The notes under the pieces were generated by a model. It had not been told where the DNA came from and did no database searches. It saw nothing but the letters and a program-made list of their open reading frames with translations. Position numbers and translations under genes: made by a program. Positions 8,311-14,057 of a stretch of DNA of 22,369 nucleotides are shown here, piece after piece. This stretch comes from Candidatus Cloacimonadota bacterium (GTDB lineage: Bacteria; Hydrothermota; E44-bin80): NCBI GenBank assembly GCA_004375785.1, contig SOKM01000059.1, positions 1 through 22,369 on the forward strand, in the 5' to 3' direction. How positions within the stretch are numbered: position 1 is the first letter of the stretch; each line of letters starts with the position of its first letter.

Positions 8311-9054
8311 TCACCTCAGTTTTATTACCTTCACCGGCTTATAACCTTCGGCTTTGAGAAAATAGATGCCGGGCGAAAAATCAGTGGTCAGTGAATAGTG
8401 GTCAGTGGTTAGTGGAAAAGATTCAACTAACCTCCCACTCAAGTCATAAATGTATAATACGATGTTTGTCTTATCACTGGGCACTGAACACTGAACACTG
8501 ATCACTGCTGTAAAGGGATTTGGATATACCTTGATGTCTGTTGCCTCTTGCCTGATGCCTGTCTCACTCTCCTTAATGCCGACCCCAGACGGGACTTTGT
8601 AAATCTGGATGCAGCCTGTCGCATCCCACTTGTGATACACAATCCAGTTTCCGTCAGGTGACCACTGGGGAAAGTAATGCTCATAACTATCGCTGGTCAG
8701 GGCTATCTCTGCTCCCCCTGATGATGAAATCTTGTAAATCTGGCGGTAGCCTGTCTCATCAAACTTGTAATACACAATCTCGCTCCCATCAGGTGACCAC
8801 TGGGGTTCCCGATGGTTATAACTATCGCTGGTCAGGGTTGTCTCTGTTCCACCTCCTGCAGGAACCTTGTAAATCTGGGCGTAGCTTGTCGCATCCCACT
8901 TCTGATACACAATCTCGCTCCCGTCAGGTGACCACTGGGGAATCCAATGGTCATAACTATCACTGGTCAGGGGTATCTCCTGTGCCCAGAGGGGAAGAAA
9001 AAGTCCCAGTATCAATACGGTTGATGCTCTCCATAGCAAGATCACTCTTCTCAT
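8311..9054 (-). CDS. Exported small TolB-like beta-propeller protein with type IX-like sorting tail
   Basis: 247 residues. Signal peptide 1-24 (cut after LWA). Three tandem 45-residue PD40/WD40-like repeats begin LTSDSY at residues 29, 74 and 119, each with the QWSPDG core of TolB-type propellers. Three blades cannot close a normal propeller, so the protein is either a reduced member or works as an oligomer. Residues 176-247 are a Por-secretion/T9SS type A sorting domain: VYPNPF, LYIYDLSGRLV, SPGIYFLKAEG and a final VKVIKLR. The protein should therefore be exported and attached or released at the surface if the host has T9SS. The ATG overlaps the preceding stop as ATGA, with AGGAGGTG upstream. 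Linker and tail are encoded partly by 7-base tandem arrays. Confidence 0.85.
   Translation of the reverse strand: MRRVILLWRASTVLILGLFLPLWAQEIPLTSDSYDHWIPQWSPDGSEIVYQKWDATSYAQIYKVPAGGGTETTLTSDSYNHREPQWSPDGSEIVYYKFDETGYRQIYKISSSGGAEIALTSDSYEHYFPQWSPDGNWIVYHKWDATGCIQIYKVPSGVGIKESETGIRQEATDIKVYPNPFTAVISVQCSVPSDKTNIVLYIYDLSGRLVESFPLTTDHYSLTTDFSPGIYFLKAEGYKPVKVIKLR
8381..8415. repeat. Heptamer tandem array inside the sorting-domain coding region
   Basis: Five exact 7-base steps: TCAGTGG, TCAGTGA, ATAGTGG, TCAGTGG, TTAGTGG. Read on the coding strand it supplies PLTTDHYSLTTDF of the sorting domain. Confidence 0.8.
8473..8507. repeat. Second heptamer array, opposite orientation
   Basis: Five 7-base steps: ATCACTG, GGCACTG, AACACTG, AACACTG, ATCACTG. 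This is the same CAGTG core as the 8381 array, but inverted. It encodes SVQCSVPSDK of the sorting domain. Confidence 0.8.
8534..8561. repeat. Third heptamer array, different core
   Basis: Four 7-base steps: ATGTCTG, TTGCCTC, TTGCCTG, ATGCCTG. It encodes the linker TGIRQEATDI just before VYPNP. Confidence 0.7.
8581..8970 (-). repeat. Three 135-bp tandem repeats (PD40 blades)
   Basis: The phrase ACTATCGCTGGTCAG recurs with spacing of exactly 135 bases (8686, 8821, 8956, the last with one change), and the segments between are also strongly conserved at DNA level. This points to recent internal duplication rather than old protein-level repeats. Confidence 0.85.
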
Positions 9055-9224
9055 AAGAGCACCTCCTTTTTATAGTACACCTTTTCCTTTCGTTTCATTA
9101 AATGACCAAATTTTTTGCCCAATAAGTTAAGTTGTTCTTTTTCTGAAAGATGAGATAATGTCTCTTCCGCTTCTTTCTGAAGCCTACGTTTCATCTCTAC
9201 AGCGTCAAATTTCTTAGCTTTCAT
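9051..9224 (-). CDS. Small helical, antitoxin-like hypothetical protein
   Basis: 57 residues starting MKAKKFDAVEMKRRLQKE. The ATG at 9224 is chosen over one at 9254 because AAAGGAGG lies 7 bases ahead of it. Strongly charged and helical; the opening KKFDAVEMKRR recalls small antitoxins that pair with PIN or RelE toxins, but its partner here would be a TolB-like protein, which is not a toxin. Its stop overlaps the start of that gene (ATGA). First gene of a three-gene unit; no clear promoter of its own directly upstream. Confidence 0.6.
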   Translation of the reverse strand: MKAKKFDAVEMKRRLQKEAEETLSHLSEKEQLNLLGKKFGHLMKRKEKVYYKKEVLL

Positions 9225-9307
9225 AAAGCACCTCCTTTGGGCTCCTAATATCAAGTATTGGGTAGCCTAAATTTTAACATTTCTTACCCCCATCCTTCTT
9301 CTTATGT

Positions 9308-9631
9308 TCACTCAATCTTCTTCTTATATTTTTTATTTAATTTGTAAAGACATGAATCATAAATTTTTATTTCAATAACAAATCCTTCATGACTCATAAC
9401 TTCATAACCCAAAGTATCCCAATGAATTTTCTTTTTCCCATATTTTAACTTAGGTAATCTTTGAGAATGGTCGTAATCATCTGTTTTATCATTATTGTAA
9501 TAAATTTCAGAAATTAATTGGAATACAGGTTTATTCTCCAATACTTCTTCAACTGTTGCATAAATTTGCCGTTCATCGAGTTCTTTTTGAATTTTTTCAT
9601 ATAAAATTTCTTTCATATCAATAATCTTCAA
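9308..9631 (-). CDS. Hypothetical protein (TTG start)
   Basis: About 107 residues, charged and A/T-rich. The frame starts with TTG at 9631, supported by AAAGGAGT 9 bases upstream; the next in-frame ATG is codon 6. Composition is Lys/Tyr-rich, with a basic C-terminus (YKLNKKYKKKIE). No motif or family recognised. It begins 26 bases beyond the presumed crossover of site G, a typical cassette spacing, and may be transcribed from the promoter kept with the recombinase remnant at 9776-9804. Confidence 0.6.
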   Translation of the reverse strand: MKIIDMKEILYEKIQKELDERQIYATVEEVLENKPVFQLISEIYYNNDKTDDYDHSQRLPKLKYGKKKIHWDTLGYEVMSHEGFVIEIKIYDSCLYKLNKKYKKKIE

Positions 9632-9655
9632 TTTATTACTCCTTTAAATAATTTA

Positions 9656-9769
9656 TTATTTAACGTCGCCTTTCGCTAATACCTTAAAATTTATGTTATA
9701 AACTATCATTTTCCCCACTTCAATCTTTCCCGAATCTTCTCTGGATATGTTTATTAGAGCTTTTCTCAT
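9656..9769 (-). pseudogene. 5' remnant of a tyrosine-recombinase-like gene (copy 2)
   Basis: A 37-codon frame beginning MRKALINISREDSGKIEV. The first 19 residues align with those of the remnant at 14949-15092 (MEKSSIKISRRQSGKIAV). Homology is clear at DNA level and extends upstream through the promoter (roughly two thirds identical over about 85 bp by eye). From memory, the N-termini of a group of XerC/D-like integrases read similarly (ISR-x-x-G-x-I-x-V-x-x-PY-x-P). Here similarity is lost after GKIEV, and the frame runs through site G to a stop. Whether the short peptide is made is unknown. The recombinase assignment is inference. Confidence 0.5.
9658..9698 (-). repeat. attC-like boundary, site G (weak)
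   Basis: ATTTAAC (9658-9664), a perfect RYYYAAC whose minus-strand reading GTTAAAT is a perfect GTTRRRY, pairs outwardly with GTTATAA (9692-9698). The inner arms are not convincingly complementary, so this is either a minimal, decayed site or a chance arrangement. It abuts the recombinase remnant just as site F does. Confidence 0.35.
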
Positions 9770-9775
9770 ATTATT

Positions 9776-9804
9776 TAAATACTACAGAACAGATGAGATG
9801 TCAA
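9776..9804 (-). promoter_or_regulatory. Promoter retained with recombinase remnant 2, leaderless
   Basis: TTGACA (9799-9804) and TATTTA (9776-9781) are 17 bases apart on the minus strand; the remnant ATG follows only 6 bases after the -10 box. It is homologous to 15098-15126 and could drive 9631-8107. Confidence 0.6.
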
Positions 9805-9869
9805 ACAAAAACTTTGGGAATTTGAAGATCTGAAGATGGGTATACTTAGACAAAGGGAAAGGTATTTAG

Positions 9870-9885
9870 TTAAACAATTGTTTAA
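9870..9885. repeat. Perfect 16-bp palindrome downstream of brnA
   Basis: TTAAACAATTGTTTAA, preceded by G and followed at a short distance by TTTAAC. It lies 47 bases past the brnA stop. It may be a transcription-ending hairpin or the last trace of a recombination site for the brnTA unit. No T-run follows on the minus strand. Confidence 0.4.
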
Positions 9886-9932
9886 TTATTTAACTGCTTA
9901 ATCTTCATACGCCGTTTCTTTGAAACAATTTA

Positions 9933-10142
9933 CTAACTCCACTTTAAATTAAGTTTCCGCTGTTTTTGTGCACAATCAAATAAATATAAATTTATCAGAT
10001 TTTGATATGGGATCCCTGTCTTAATCGACATTTCTTTGAAATATTTGATTGTTTCTTCTTCAAGACAAATTGTTATTTGTTTCTTTAACATTTTCACATA
10101 TGGATTCTTTTTAGCTTTTGAAAAATCATATTCTTTCTTCAT
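9933..10142 (-). CDS. brnA: BrnA-like antitoxin
   Basis: 69 residues: MKKEYDFSKAKKNPYVKML, then KQITICLEEETIKYFKEMS and TGIPYQNLINLYLFDCAQ. This is the ribbon-helix-helix pattern of BrnA/CopG-type antitoxins (a KkqvTIrLd strand, two helices, the GIPYQxLIN segment). It neutralises the BrnT ribonuclease and normally represses its own operon as a DNA-binding dimer. The ATG overlaps the brnT stop as ATGA. Toxin-first order is the usual brnTA arrangement. The 16-bp palindrome over the brnT promoter is a natural operator candidate. Confidence 0.85.
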   Translation of the reverse strand: MKKEYDFSKAKKNPYVKMLKKQITICLEEETIKYFKEMSIKTGIPYQNLINLYLFDCAQKQRKLNLKWS

Positions 10143-10429
10143 AATAACACCTCCACATATTGTTTTTGTTCATTTTTATTTGCTTTCCTTGCTGATATAA
10201 TTCGTATGATGTTATTATCTTCTCGATAACAATGGCACACAACAAGGATATGTAATTTACTACTCATACCTAAAATGATAAACCTATCTTCTTCTTCCGA
10301 ATGTTCGGGATCAGGTATTAGTAAAGCATTTTCATCGTAAAAGACAGTTTTAGCTTCTTCAAAAGAAACACCATGTTTTTTCTTATTAATTAGGTTTTTC
10401 TTTGAGTCCCAAGTAAAACTAATTTTCAT
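10139..10429 (-). CDS. brnT: BrnT-family ribonuclease toxin (DUF497)
   Basis: 96 residues with the full BrnT signature in order: FTWDSKKNLINKKKHGVSF near the N-terminus, then EEAKTVFYDENALLIPDPEH, the EEEDRFIILG strand, a long central strand ending in CHCYRED, and the C-terminal IIRIISARKANKNEQKQY. BrnT is a RelE-fold mRNA interferase that halts translation under stress and is held inactive by BrnA. The length is full and no frame damage is seen, so the module looks functional. The ATG at 10429 has no Shine-Dalgarno site and sits 6 bases after a -10 box. Toxin-antitoxin pairs are common passengers that stabilise integron cassette arrays. Confidence 0.9.
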   Translation of the reverse strand: MKISFTWDSKKNLINKKKHGVSFEEAKTVFYDENALLIPDPEHSEEEDRFIILGMSSKLHILVVCHCYREDNNIIRIISARKANKNEQKQYVEVLL

Positions 10430-10430
10430 G

Positions 10431-10463
10431 ATTATATTATAATTAATTATAATTATAAGTCAA
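10431..10463 (-). promoter_or_regulatory. brnTA promoter with overlapping palindromic operator candidate
   Basis: On the minus strand TTGACT (10458-10463) and TATAAT (10436-10441) are 16 bases apart. A perfect 16-bp palindrome, TTATAATTAATTATAA (10437-10452), overlaps the -10 region, the right place for BrnA autorepression. The brnT ATG follows 6 bases after the -10 box, implying a leaderless message. Confidence 0.7.
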
Positions 10464-10524
10464 GAGATTTTTTACTTTATTTTACTTTCTGAAAACCTTT
10501 TTTAATTCTTTTCAACAAAATTTC

Positions 10525-10629
10525 GCCTAACAGGGTGGCGGATAAGCGAAGTGTCCCGAAGGGGCATTTGCCTGCCTGTGCGTGCCCGCACGCAGACAGG
10601 GGTTTCAGCCGTTCTTCCGCGAGATAGCC
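10525..10629 (-). repeat. attC-like palindrome, site C, with inserted GC hairpin
   Basis: The left edge GCCTAAC (10525-10531) is a perfect RYYYAAC (minus-strand GTTAGGC). GTGGCGGATAAGCGAAGTGTCC and the GAA-capped stem TGTCCC/GGGGCA are shared with site D (about 40 of 44 positions from 10528). The arm GCGGA (10538-10542) can pair with TCCGC (10616-10620), and the right edge carries GATAGCCGAAGT as in D. Between the arms lies an extra strong hairpin (10571-10600, CCTGCCTGTGCGTGC against GCACGCAGACAGG) absent from D, evidently a nested repeat insertion. Confidence 0.55.
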
Positions 10630-10656
10630 GAAGTTGCCCGTAACACCTCATTAAAC

Positions 10657-11697
10657 CTAAATGTCTTTCAGAAACATATGCAGTATCTTATCTCGCTCCA
10701 GTTGGTAGCGTTCGGGAGCTTTCATTTCGGCCTGAATAGATTCAATTATTTGAGATTGTCCATCAGGAGCTTCATTTAGAAAAAGGAGGATATGTCCGAC
10801 AGCATAGTATAGATCATGAGCACACATCATCAGAGGTAAAGCTTCTATTTCATCCTTGCTCAGGCAAGCATGTTCCTGAAATTTCCTATATAAGAGGGCT
10901 TTCTCTGATGGATTTCGCTTGTTATAATACCAATTAGCAGCTCTGGCAAAGTCTGTAATTCTCGGCTCAAAGGAGTAACAATCCAGATCAAACACCGCAG
11001 TTTCTTCATTAGATATGAAAACATTGCTGGGATGGAAATCCCCGTGTGTAATTATGTGCGGCAAAGCATAAACACCTTGCTCTTTTAGAATCTTCGCAAA
11101 TTTCTGGATGCAGGAATATACTTCAGGGAGAAGTTCCAAGAATCTCTTCTGATAAGGGCTATCTGAGACTTTAAATTCAGCTTCTTGGATTACTTTATGT
11201 TCCTCTGCGAAGTGCGACACTTGATCCAAAGACACTACCCATGCCCAACTCTTCCGTTGACGAAACTTTTGAGCGTTACAAACGATGGCATCCCAATGAG
11301 AGTGTGAGCGAAGTTTTTCGCAACAATTAACCCAAAACCCCTGAGTCGAAGATAAGACAGCAAGGTCTTCCATACGATCGCTCTTTCCAGTCCGCCAATC
11401 GCACCACGGGAATAAAGCCCACAGCTGGCTTCTCACTTCGACGAAGGGTTTTCCTTCCTTTGTAAGAATGGGAACGGACGTTTTCAGACCGACATCCTGC
11501 ATCAGCGTTGCAAATAAAAGCTGTGCATGCAGGTCCTCAGCATCCATATAGGGATTGAATTTGCGTAGACAATATAATTTGTCACTAACTCTCAGCTGAA
11601 ACGCTTTATGAGTGGCTTCAATTTCATGAACGATTTCAGCCTTTCCATCCAGATCGTATTTCTCAATGGCTTTCTGTGCTTCCTGATTAACTATCAT
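10657..11697 (-). CDS. APH/ChoK-fold phosphotransferase
   Basis: 346 residues of the aminoglycoside phosphotransferase / choline kinase superfamily. The catalytic loop reads ITHGDFHPSNVFI (216-228: His218, Asp220, His222, Asn225) and the metal-binding site AVFDLDCYSF has Asp237. An N-terminal kinase-like lobe (residues 20-100) ends in LWALFPWCDW. Homologues include homoserine kinase II, CotS-like spore-coat kinases and antibiotic kinases; the spacing recalls the CotS/homoserine-kinase side, but the substrate is unknown. The ATG at 11697 follows the edge of site B by 31 bases with an AAGGAA ribosome site, and the stop lies 27 bases before site C: a textbook cassette layout. It looks more G+C-rich than neighbouring core genes, consistent with acquisition. 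Confidence 0.85.
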   Translation of the reverse strand: MIVNQEAQKAIEKYDLDGKAEIVHEIEATHKAFQLRVSDKLYCLRKFNPYMDAEDLHAQLLFATLMQDVGLKTSVPILTKEGKPFVEVRSQLWALFPWCDWRTGKSDRMEDLAVLSSTQGFWVNCCEKLRSHSHWDAIVCNAQKFRQRKSWAWVVSLDQVSHFAEEHKVIQEAEFKVSDSPYQKRFLELLPEVYSCIQKFAKILKEQGVYALPHIITHGDFHPSNVFISNEETAVFDLDCYSFEPRITDFARAANWYYNKRNPSEKALLYRKFQEHACLSKDEIEALPLMMCAHDLYYAVGHILLFLNEAPDGQSQIIESIQAEMKAPERYQLERDKILHMFLKDI

Positions 11698-11728
11698 AAC
11701 ATTTCCTTCTTCACCAAGTGCGATTTTC

Positions 11729-11794
11729 GGCTAACGTCCTCGGTGCATATGAAGTGCGAAGCATTTTTCATTTCACATATGCACCGTGTTATCT
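11729..11794 (-). repeat. attC-like imperfect palindrome, site B
   Basis: 66 bp. Edges GGCTAAC (11729-11735; minus-strand GTTAGCC) and GTTATCT (11788-11794). Perfect inner arms CGGTGCATATG (11741-11751) and CATATGCACCG (11776-11786), next to unpaired bases; the apex is TGC-GAA-GCA. Same family as site A. It begins 19 bases after the GNAT stop and ends 31 bases before the phosphotransferase start, reading on the minus strand. Confidence 0.65.
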
Positions 11795-11813
11795 GAAGTT
11801 TTGACCATCTCTT

Positions 11814-12644
11814 TTATGCAGAATGACTGAATAATCCTTCGAAATATAAAAAGAACCCTAGTTTTTGGGGTATTCTTTCAGAAGCATGATTGTAATGGTC
11901 ATAATAATACCAAGGAATTCGATTGTGCTCTATTATATGTTTAACTACTCCCCGACAAACTTCTGTAGCATATCCTCTACCCCGGTATTTTGATAAGGTG
12001 TCAACACCAAATTCCCATGCAAAGTCCTTGTGATTTGCCTGAATTTGTGCAACCGAAACTAATTGACCATTCAAAAAGTAACCAAATGCATCGGAGATTT
12101 CAAAGTATTTATCAAATTTTGCTTGACAAAAAGGGCCTGGCCAGGATAGCCATTGCTCCCATCTTCTTAGGTCATTTTCCTGGGTTACAGATACACACTT
12201 GTTTAAGCGTTGGCTATTCCAATTTGATGGATCACAATACCAATGATAATAATGTGACCAACCCCTTATATTTAAAGACTGCGCCAATTTTACTAACGTT
12301 GAATAGGCCATAGCCTTGGGCCGCTCAATTTCGTCAGCAGTACCAAGTTTTAAATACCATTCATTAAGTAAAATGTCACCCTCCTTGGCGATATCAGAGA
12401 ATGATAGTCCTATGCATAAAGCATTCGCTGTTTCAATTAGGTTCGATGGCACAGAAAGTACCCAACCAGTGCCAAATGTAATCATGCAAATAGAGTTGAA
12501 TTTTAAGGGGTAAGGTCTATTTATATCGCCAGTCGATTTAGGGGATGCAACTACATGCTGATCACCATCTTTTAGTTGTATGGCAGAACATCCAAGGCTA
12601 AGAGCCCAATTTTCATCTAAGAATCTAATGACATGATTTAACAT
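11814..12644 (-). CDS. GNAT-family N-acetyltransferase
   Basis: 276 residues. The C-terminal half is a GNAT domain: VSVAQIQANHKDFAWEFGV (strands), then the acetyl-CoA pyrophosphate loop YRGRGYAT (220-227) followed by a helix, and SERIPQKLGFFLYFEG, the 'N-x-x-S-x-x-x-x-x-KLGF' strand-helix of the fold. The N-terminal 130 residues are a less typical extension, as in two-part GNAT proteins. The acceptor is unknown; cassette acetyltransferases may modify antibiotics, amino acids or toxins. The ATG at 12644 has GGAAAGGGA upstream and lies 34 bases past the edge of site D. It ends next to site B. Confidence 0.82.
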   Translation of the reverse strand: MLNHVIRFLDENWALSLGCSAIQLKDGDQHVVASPKSTGDINRPYPLKFNSICMITFGTGWVLSVPSNLIETANALCIGLSFSDIAKEGDILLNEWYLKLGTADEIERPKAMAYSTLVKLAQSLNIRGWSHYYHWYCDPSNWNSQRLNKCVSVTQENDLRRWEQWLSWPGPFCQAKFDKYFEISDAFGYFLNGQLVSVAQIQANHKDFAWEFGVDTLSKYRGRGYATEVCRGVVKHIIEHNRIPWYYYDHYNHASERIPQKLGFFLYFEGLFSHSA

Positions 12645-12676
12645 GAATTTTCCCTTTCCAATTAAGGGTCAAAATT

Positions 12677-12934
12677 TCAGATAACGGGGTGGCGGATGAA
12701 CGAAGTGTCCCGAAGGGGCATTTGGGGTTCATCAGCGTGATAGCCGAAGTGACGCTTCGCTTCAGAAGATGACGATAACATATCCTTTCTTCGTTTACTC
12801 ACCTGGCTGAAGTACCGCTCATCCGCCGCGCCTATAGACAAAATGTGAATGCCATCCCTACGGTTATCACTTTTATATTCCTTACTAAGCTTATACTTTC
12901 CATTATACCTTTCTAATTCCTTCAAACCTGGCAT
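12677..12934 (-). pseudogene. Truncated cassette ORF running into site D
   Basis: An 85-codon frame. The first 32 residues (MPGLKELERYNGKYKLSKEY... to HIL) look like real coding sequence; after that the frame simply translates the palindromic DNA of site D. The ATG lies only 19 bases past the edge of site E, the expected cassette position, but has no ribosome site. Best read as the 5' remnant of a lost gene fused to its recombination site. No family recognised. Confidence 0.35.
12679..12836 (-). repeat. attC-like palindrome, site D (long form)
   Basis: The left edge is AGATAAC (12679-12685). GGGTGGCGGATGAACG pairs over about 12-14 bp with CGCTCATCCGCCGCGCC near the right edge (ending about 12832), followed by TATAG. 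An inner shorter pairing also exists: GATGAAC (12695-12701) with GTTCATC (12727-12733), capped by TGTCCC-GAA-GGGGCA. The left 44 bases match site C. The length (about 158 bp) resembles the long VCR-type attC sites; two overlapping or nested sites are also possible. Confidence 0.5.
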
Positions 12935-12953
12935 TCAAGTGAAGCGACATTTT

Positions 12954-13023
12954 GGCTATCGTCCCGCACATGATCCGACGTTTCCGACCGAAGGGAGGAA
13001 ATGTTGGATATGCGCTGTTGTAA
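12954..13023 (-). repeat. attC-like imperfect palindrome, site E
   Basis: 70 bp. Arms GCACATGATCCGACGTTTCC (12966-12985) and GGAAATGTTGGATATGCGC (12997-13015) pair almost fully, with two G-T wobbles, one mismatch and a single extra-helical G. Edges are GGCTATC (12954-12960; minus-strand GATAGCC, one change from the GTTAGCC of site B) and GTTGTAA (13017-13023). The 11 bases from the left edge differ from site B at a single position, while the arms are unrelated to it, exactly the attC pattern of conserved edges and free arms. Confidence 0.65.
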
Positions 13024-13081
13024 GATGTGCTGCCCGTTCTGCTACTTTATTTCATTTTTCGGCGGAGGCTTTCCTTCTTTT

Positions 13082-14035
13082 CTATTGGTTGAATATTGAT
13101 TTGGGTAAACAACCTACTATAGAAATCTCCTGTGGAAACTGAGGGCTATCTCGGAATCCGGCAATGTACCCTTCAAGGCCATAAATAGCACAGTTTCTTA
13201 TTCCGCAAGCTGTTGCAACAATGCTATTGGCTTCCTCTATAGTACAATTTGCCTTCTTGCTCACGATTTCGCGCATGCTCTTGTATGCCATTTTAACTAA
13301 ATCCACATAGGATATCTTTGGCTGACGTACCATTGTTGCCGTATAGGTACATACAACCATCAGTTCATCAGCAGTTTCTATTAAAGGCCAGTCAACGTGC
13401 CATTCAGTGCATCTCTGAACTTTCAATTGGACACTTCCGCGCACTTCTATTCCGGCAAAGGCAAGTTCACCTTCACTTATGTACCCGTGAATATCATCTG
13501 CACATACTCCCGCACCATCTACATTAACTTTCATGTGAATAATCGAGCCTTCTTGGAGAAAGGAACAATCTTGATGGCAATGTTTGCCTCTTGTGTCTCT
13601 AACAACTCTGCGCCAACCTCGTGGATCTTTGTCAAACGGTGTGTGTCCATGAATCTGATGCTTACACAGCTCCTCAATTTCTTCAGTAAACTCTGGAAGG
13701 ACAGCAATATTGCCGACCGAAGGTTGTGCTTTCAATCTAAAACGAGACGGCCAATAGAAAGAACCATCTTTATACTCCAATGGAATTCTATCTCCACACC
13801 CAAGATAGAATGGCCCCCCATTTGGAGCGTAAAATGGTGGTTCCATTATGATCTTTTCGATATAAATGGAAATTGCGTCACCTTTGGATATGTCTCTAAT
13901 CTCGATAGGACCTGTCGGTCCAACCTCTGCAGTTTCAATAATAAAGGACTCTTCAATATCAACAAAGCCAAGGAATTCGGGCCAGATGCTTCCTTTACAA
14001 TGGGTCTCTAAGGTATCGCGCTTAAATATCTGCAT
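13082..14035 (-). CDS. Acetamidase/formamidase family protein
   Basis: 317 residues of the FmdA/AmdA fold, zinc amidohydrolases that release ammonia from formamide, acetamide or similar amides. Recognisable landmarks: TAEVGPTGPIEIRDISKGD (substrate-side strand), PSVGNIAVLPEF, the HCHQDCSFLQEGSIIHMKV region matching the GGNMD...GS-x-L-x-x-PV block of the family, then VCADDIHGYISEGELAFAG matching the GD-x-HA-x-GDGE segment. The usual GGNMD is here CHQDC, so substrate or metal ligands may differ. Its ATG follows AAAGGAGAG and lies 22 bases after the deacetylase stop, so the two genes form one unit bracketed by 25-bp inverted repeats. Confidence 0.82.
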   Translation of the reverse strand: MQIFKRDTLETHCKGSIWPEFLGFVDIEESFIIETAEVGPTGPIEIRDISKGDAISIYIEKIIMEPPFYAPNGGPFYLGCGDRIPLEYKDGSFYWPSRFRLKAQPSVGNIAVLPEFTEEIEELCKHQIHGHTPFDKDPRGWRRVVRDTRGKHCHQDCSFLQEGSIIHMKVNVDGAGVCADDIHGYISEGELAFAGIEVRGSVQLKVQRCTEWHVDWPLIETADELMVVCTYTATMVRQPKISYVDLVKMAYKSMREIVSKKANCTIEEANSIVATACGIRNCAIYGLEGYIAGFRDSPQFPQEISIVGCLPKSIFNQ

Positions 14036-14057
14036 GACATCTCTCCTTTACGTTGCA

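Noticed and set aside
8581..8970. CRISPR array
   Set aside because: The 135-bp periodic repeats are protein blades in frame; there are no short repeats with unique spacers and no cas genes.
8658..9056. 132-codon plus-strand frame with repeats
   Set aside because: Antisense shadow of the TolB-like repeats.
10582..10779. 65-codon plus-strand frame
   Set aside because: Runs through the palindromic site C and antisense to the phosphotransferase C-terminus; no start signal.
13397..14011. 204-codon plus-strand frame
   Set aside because: Lies wholly antisense to the acetamidase-like gene, which has family motifs; no ribosome site or domain in the antisense frame.
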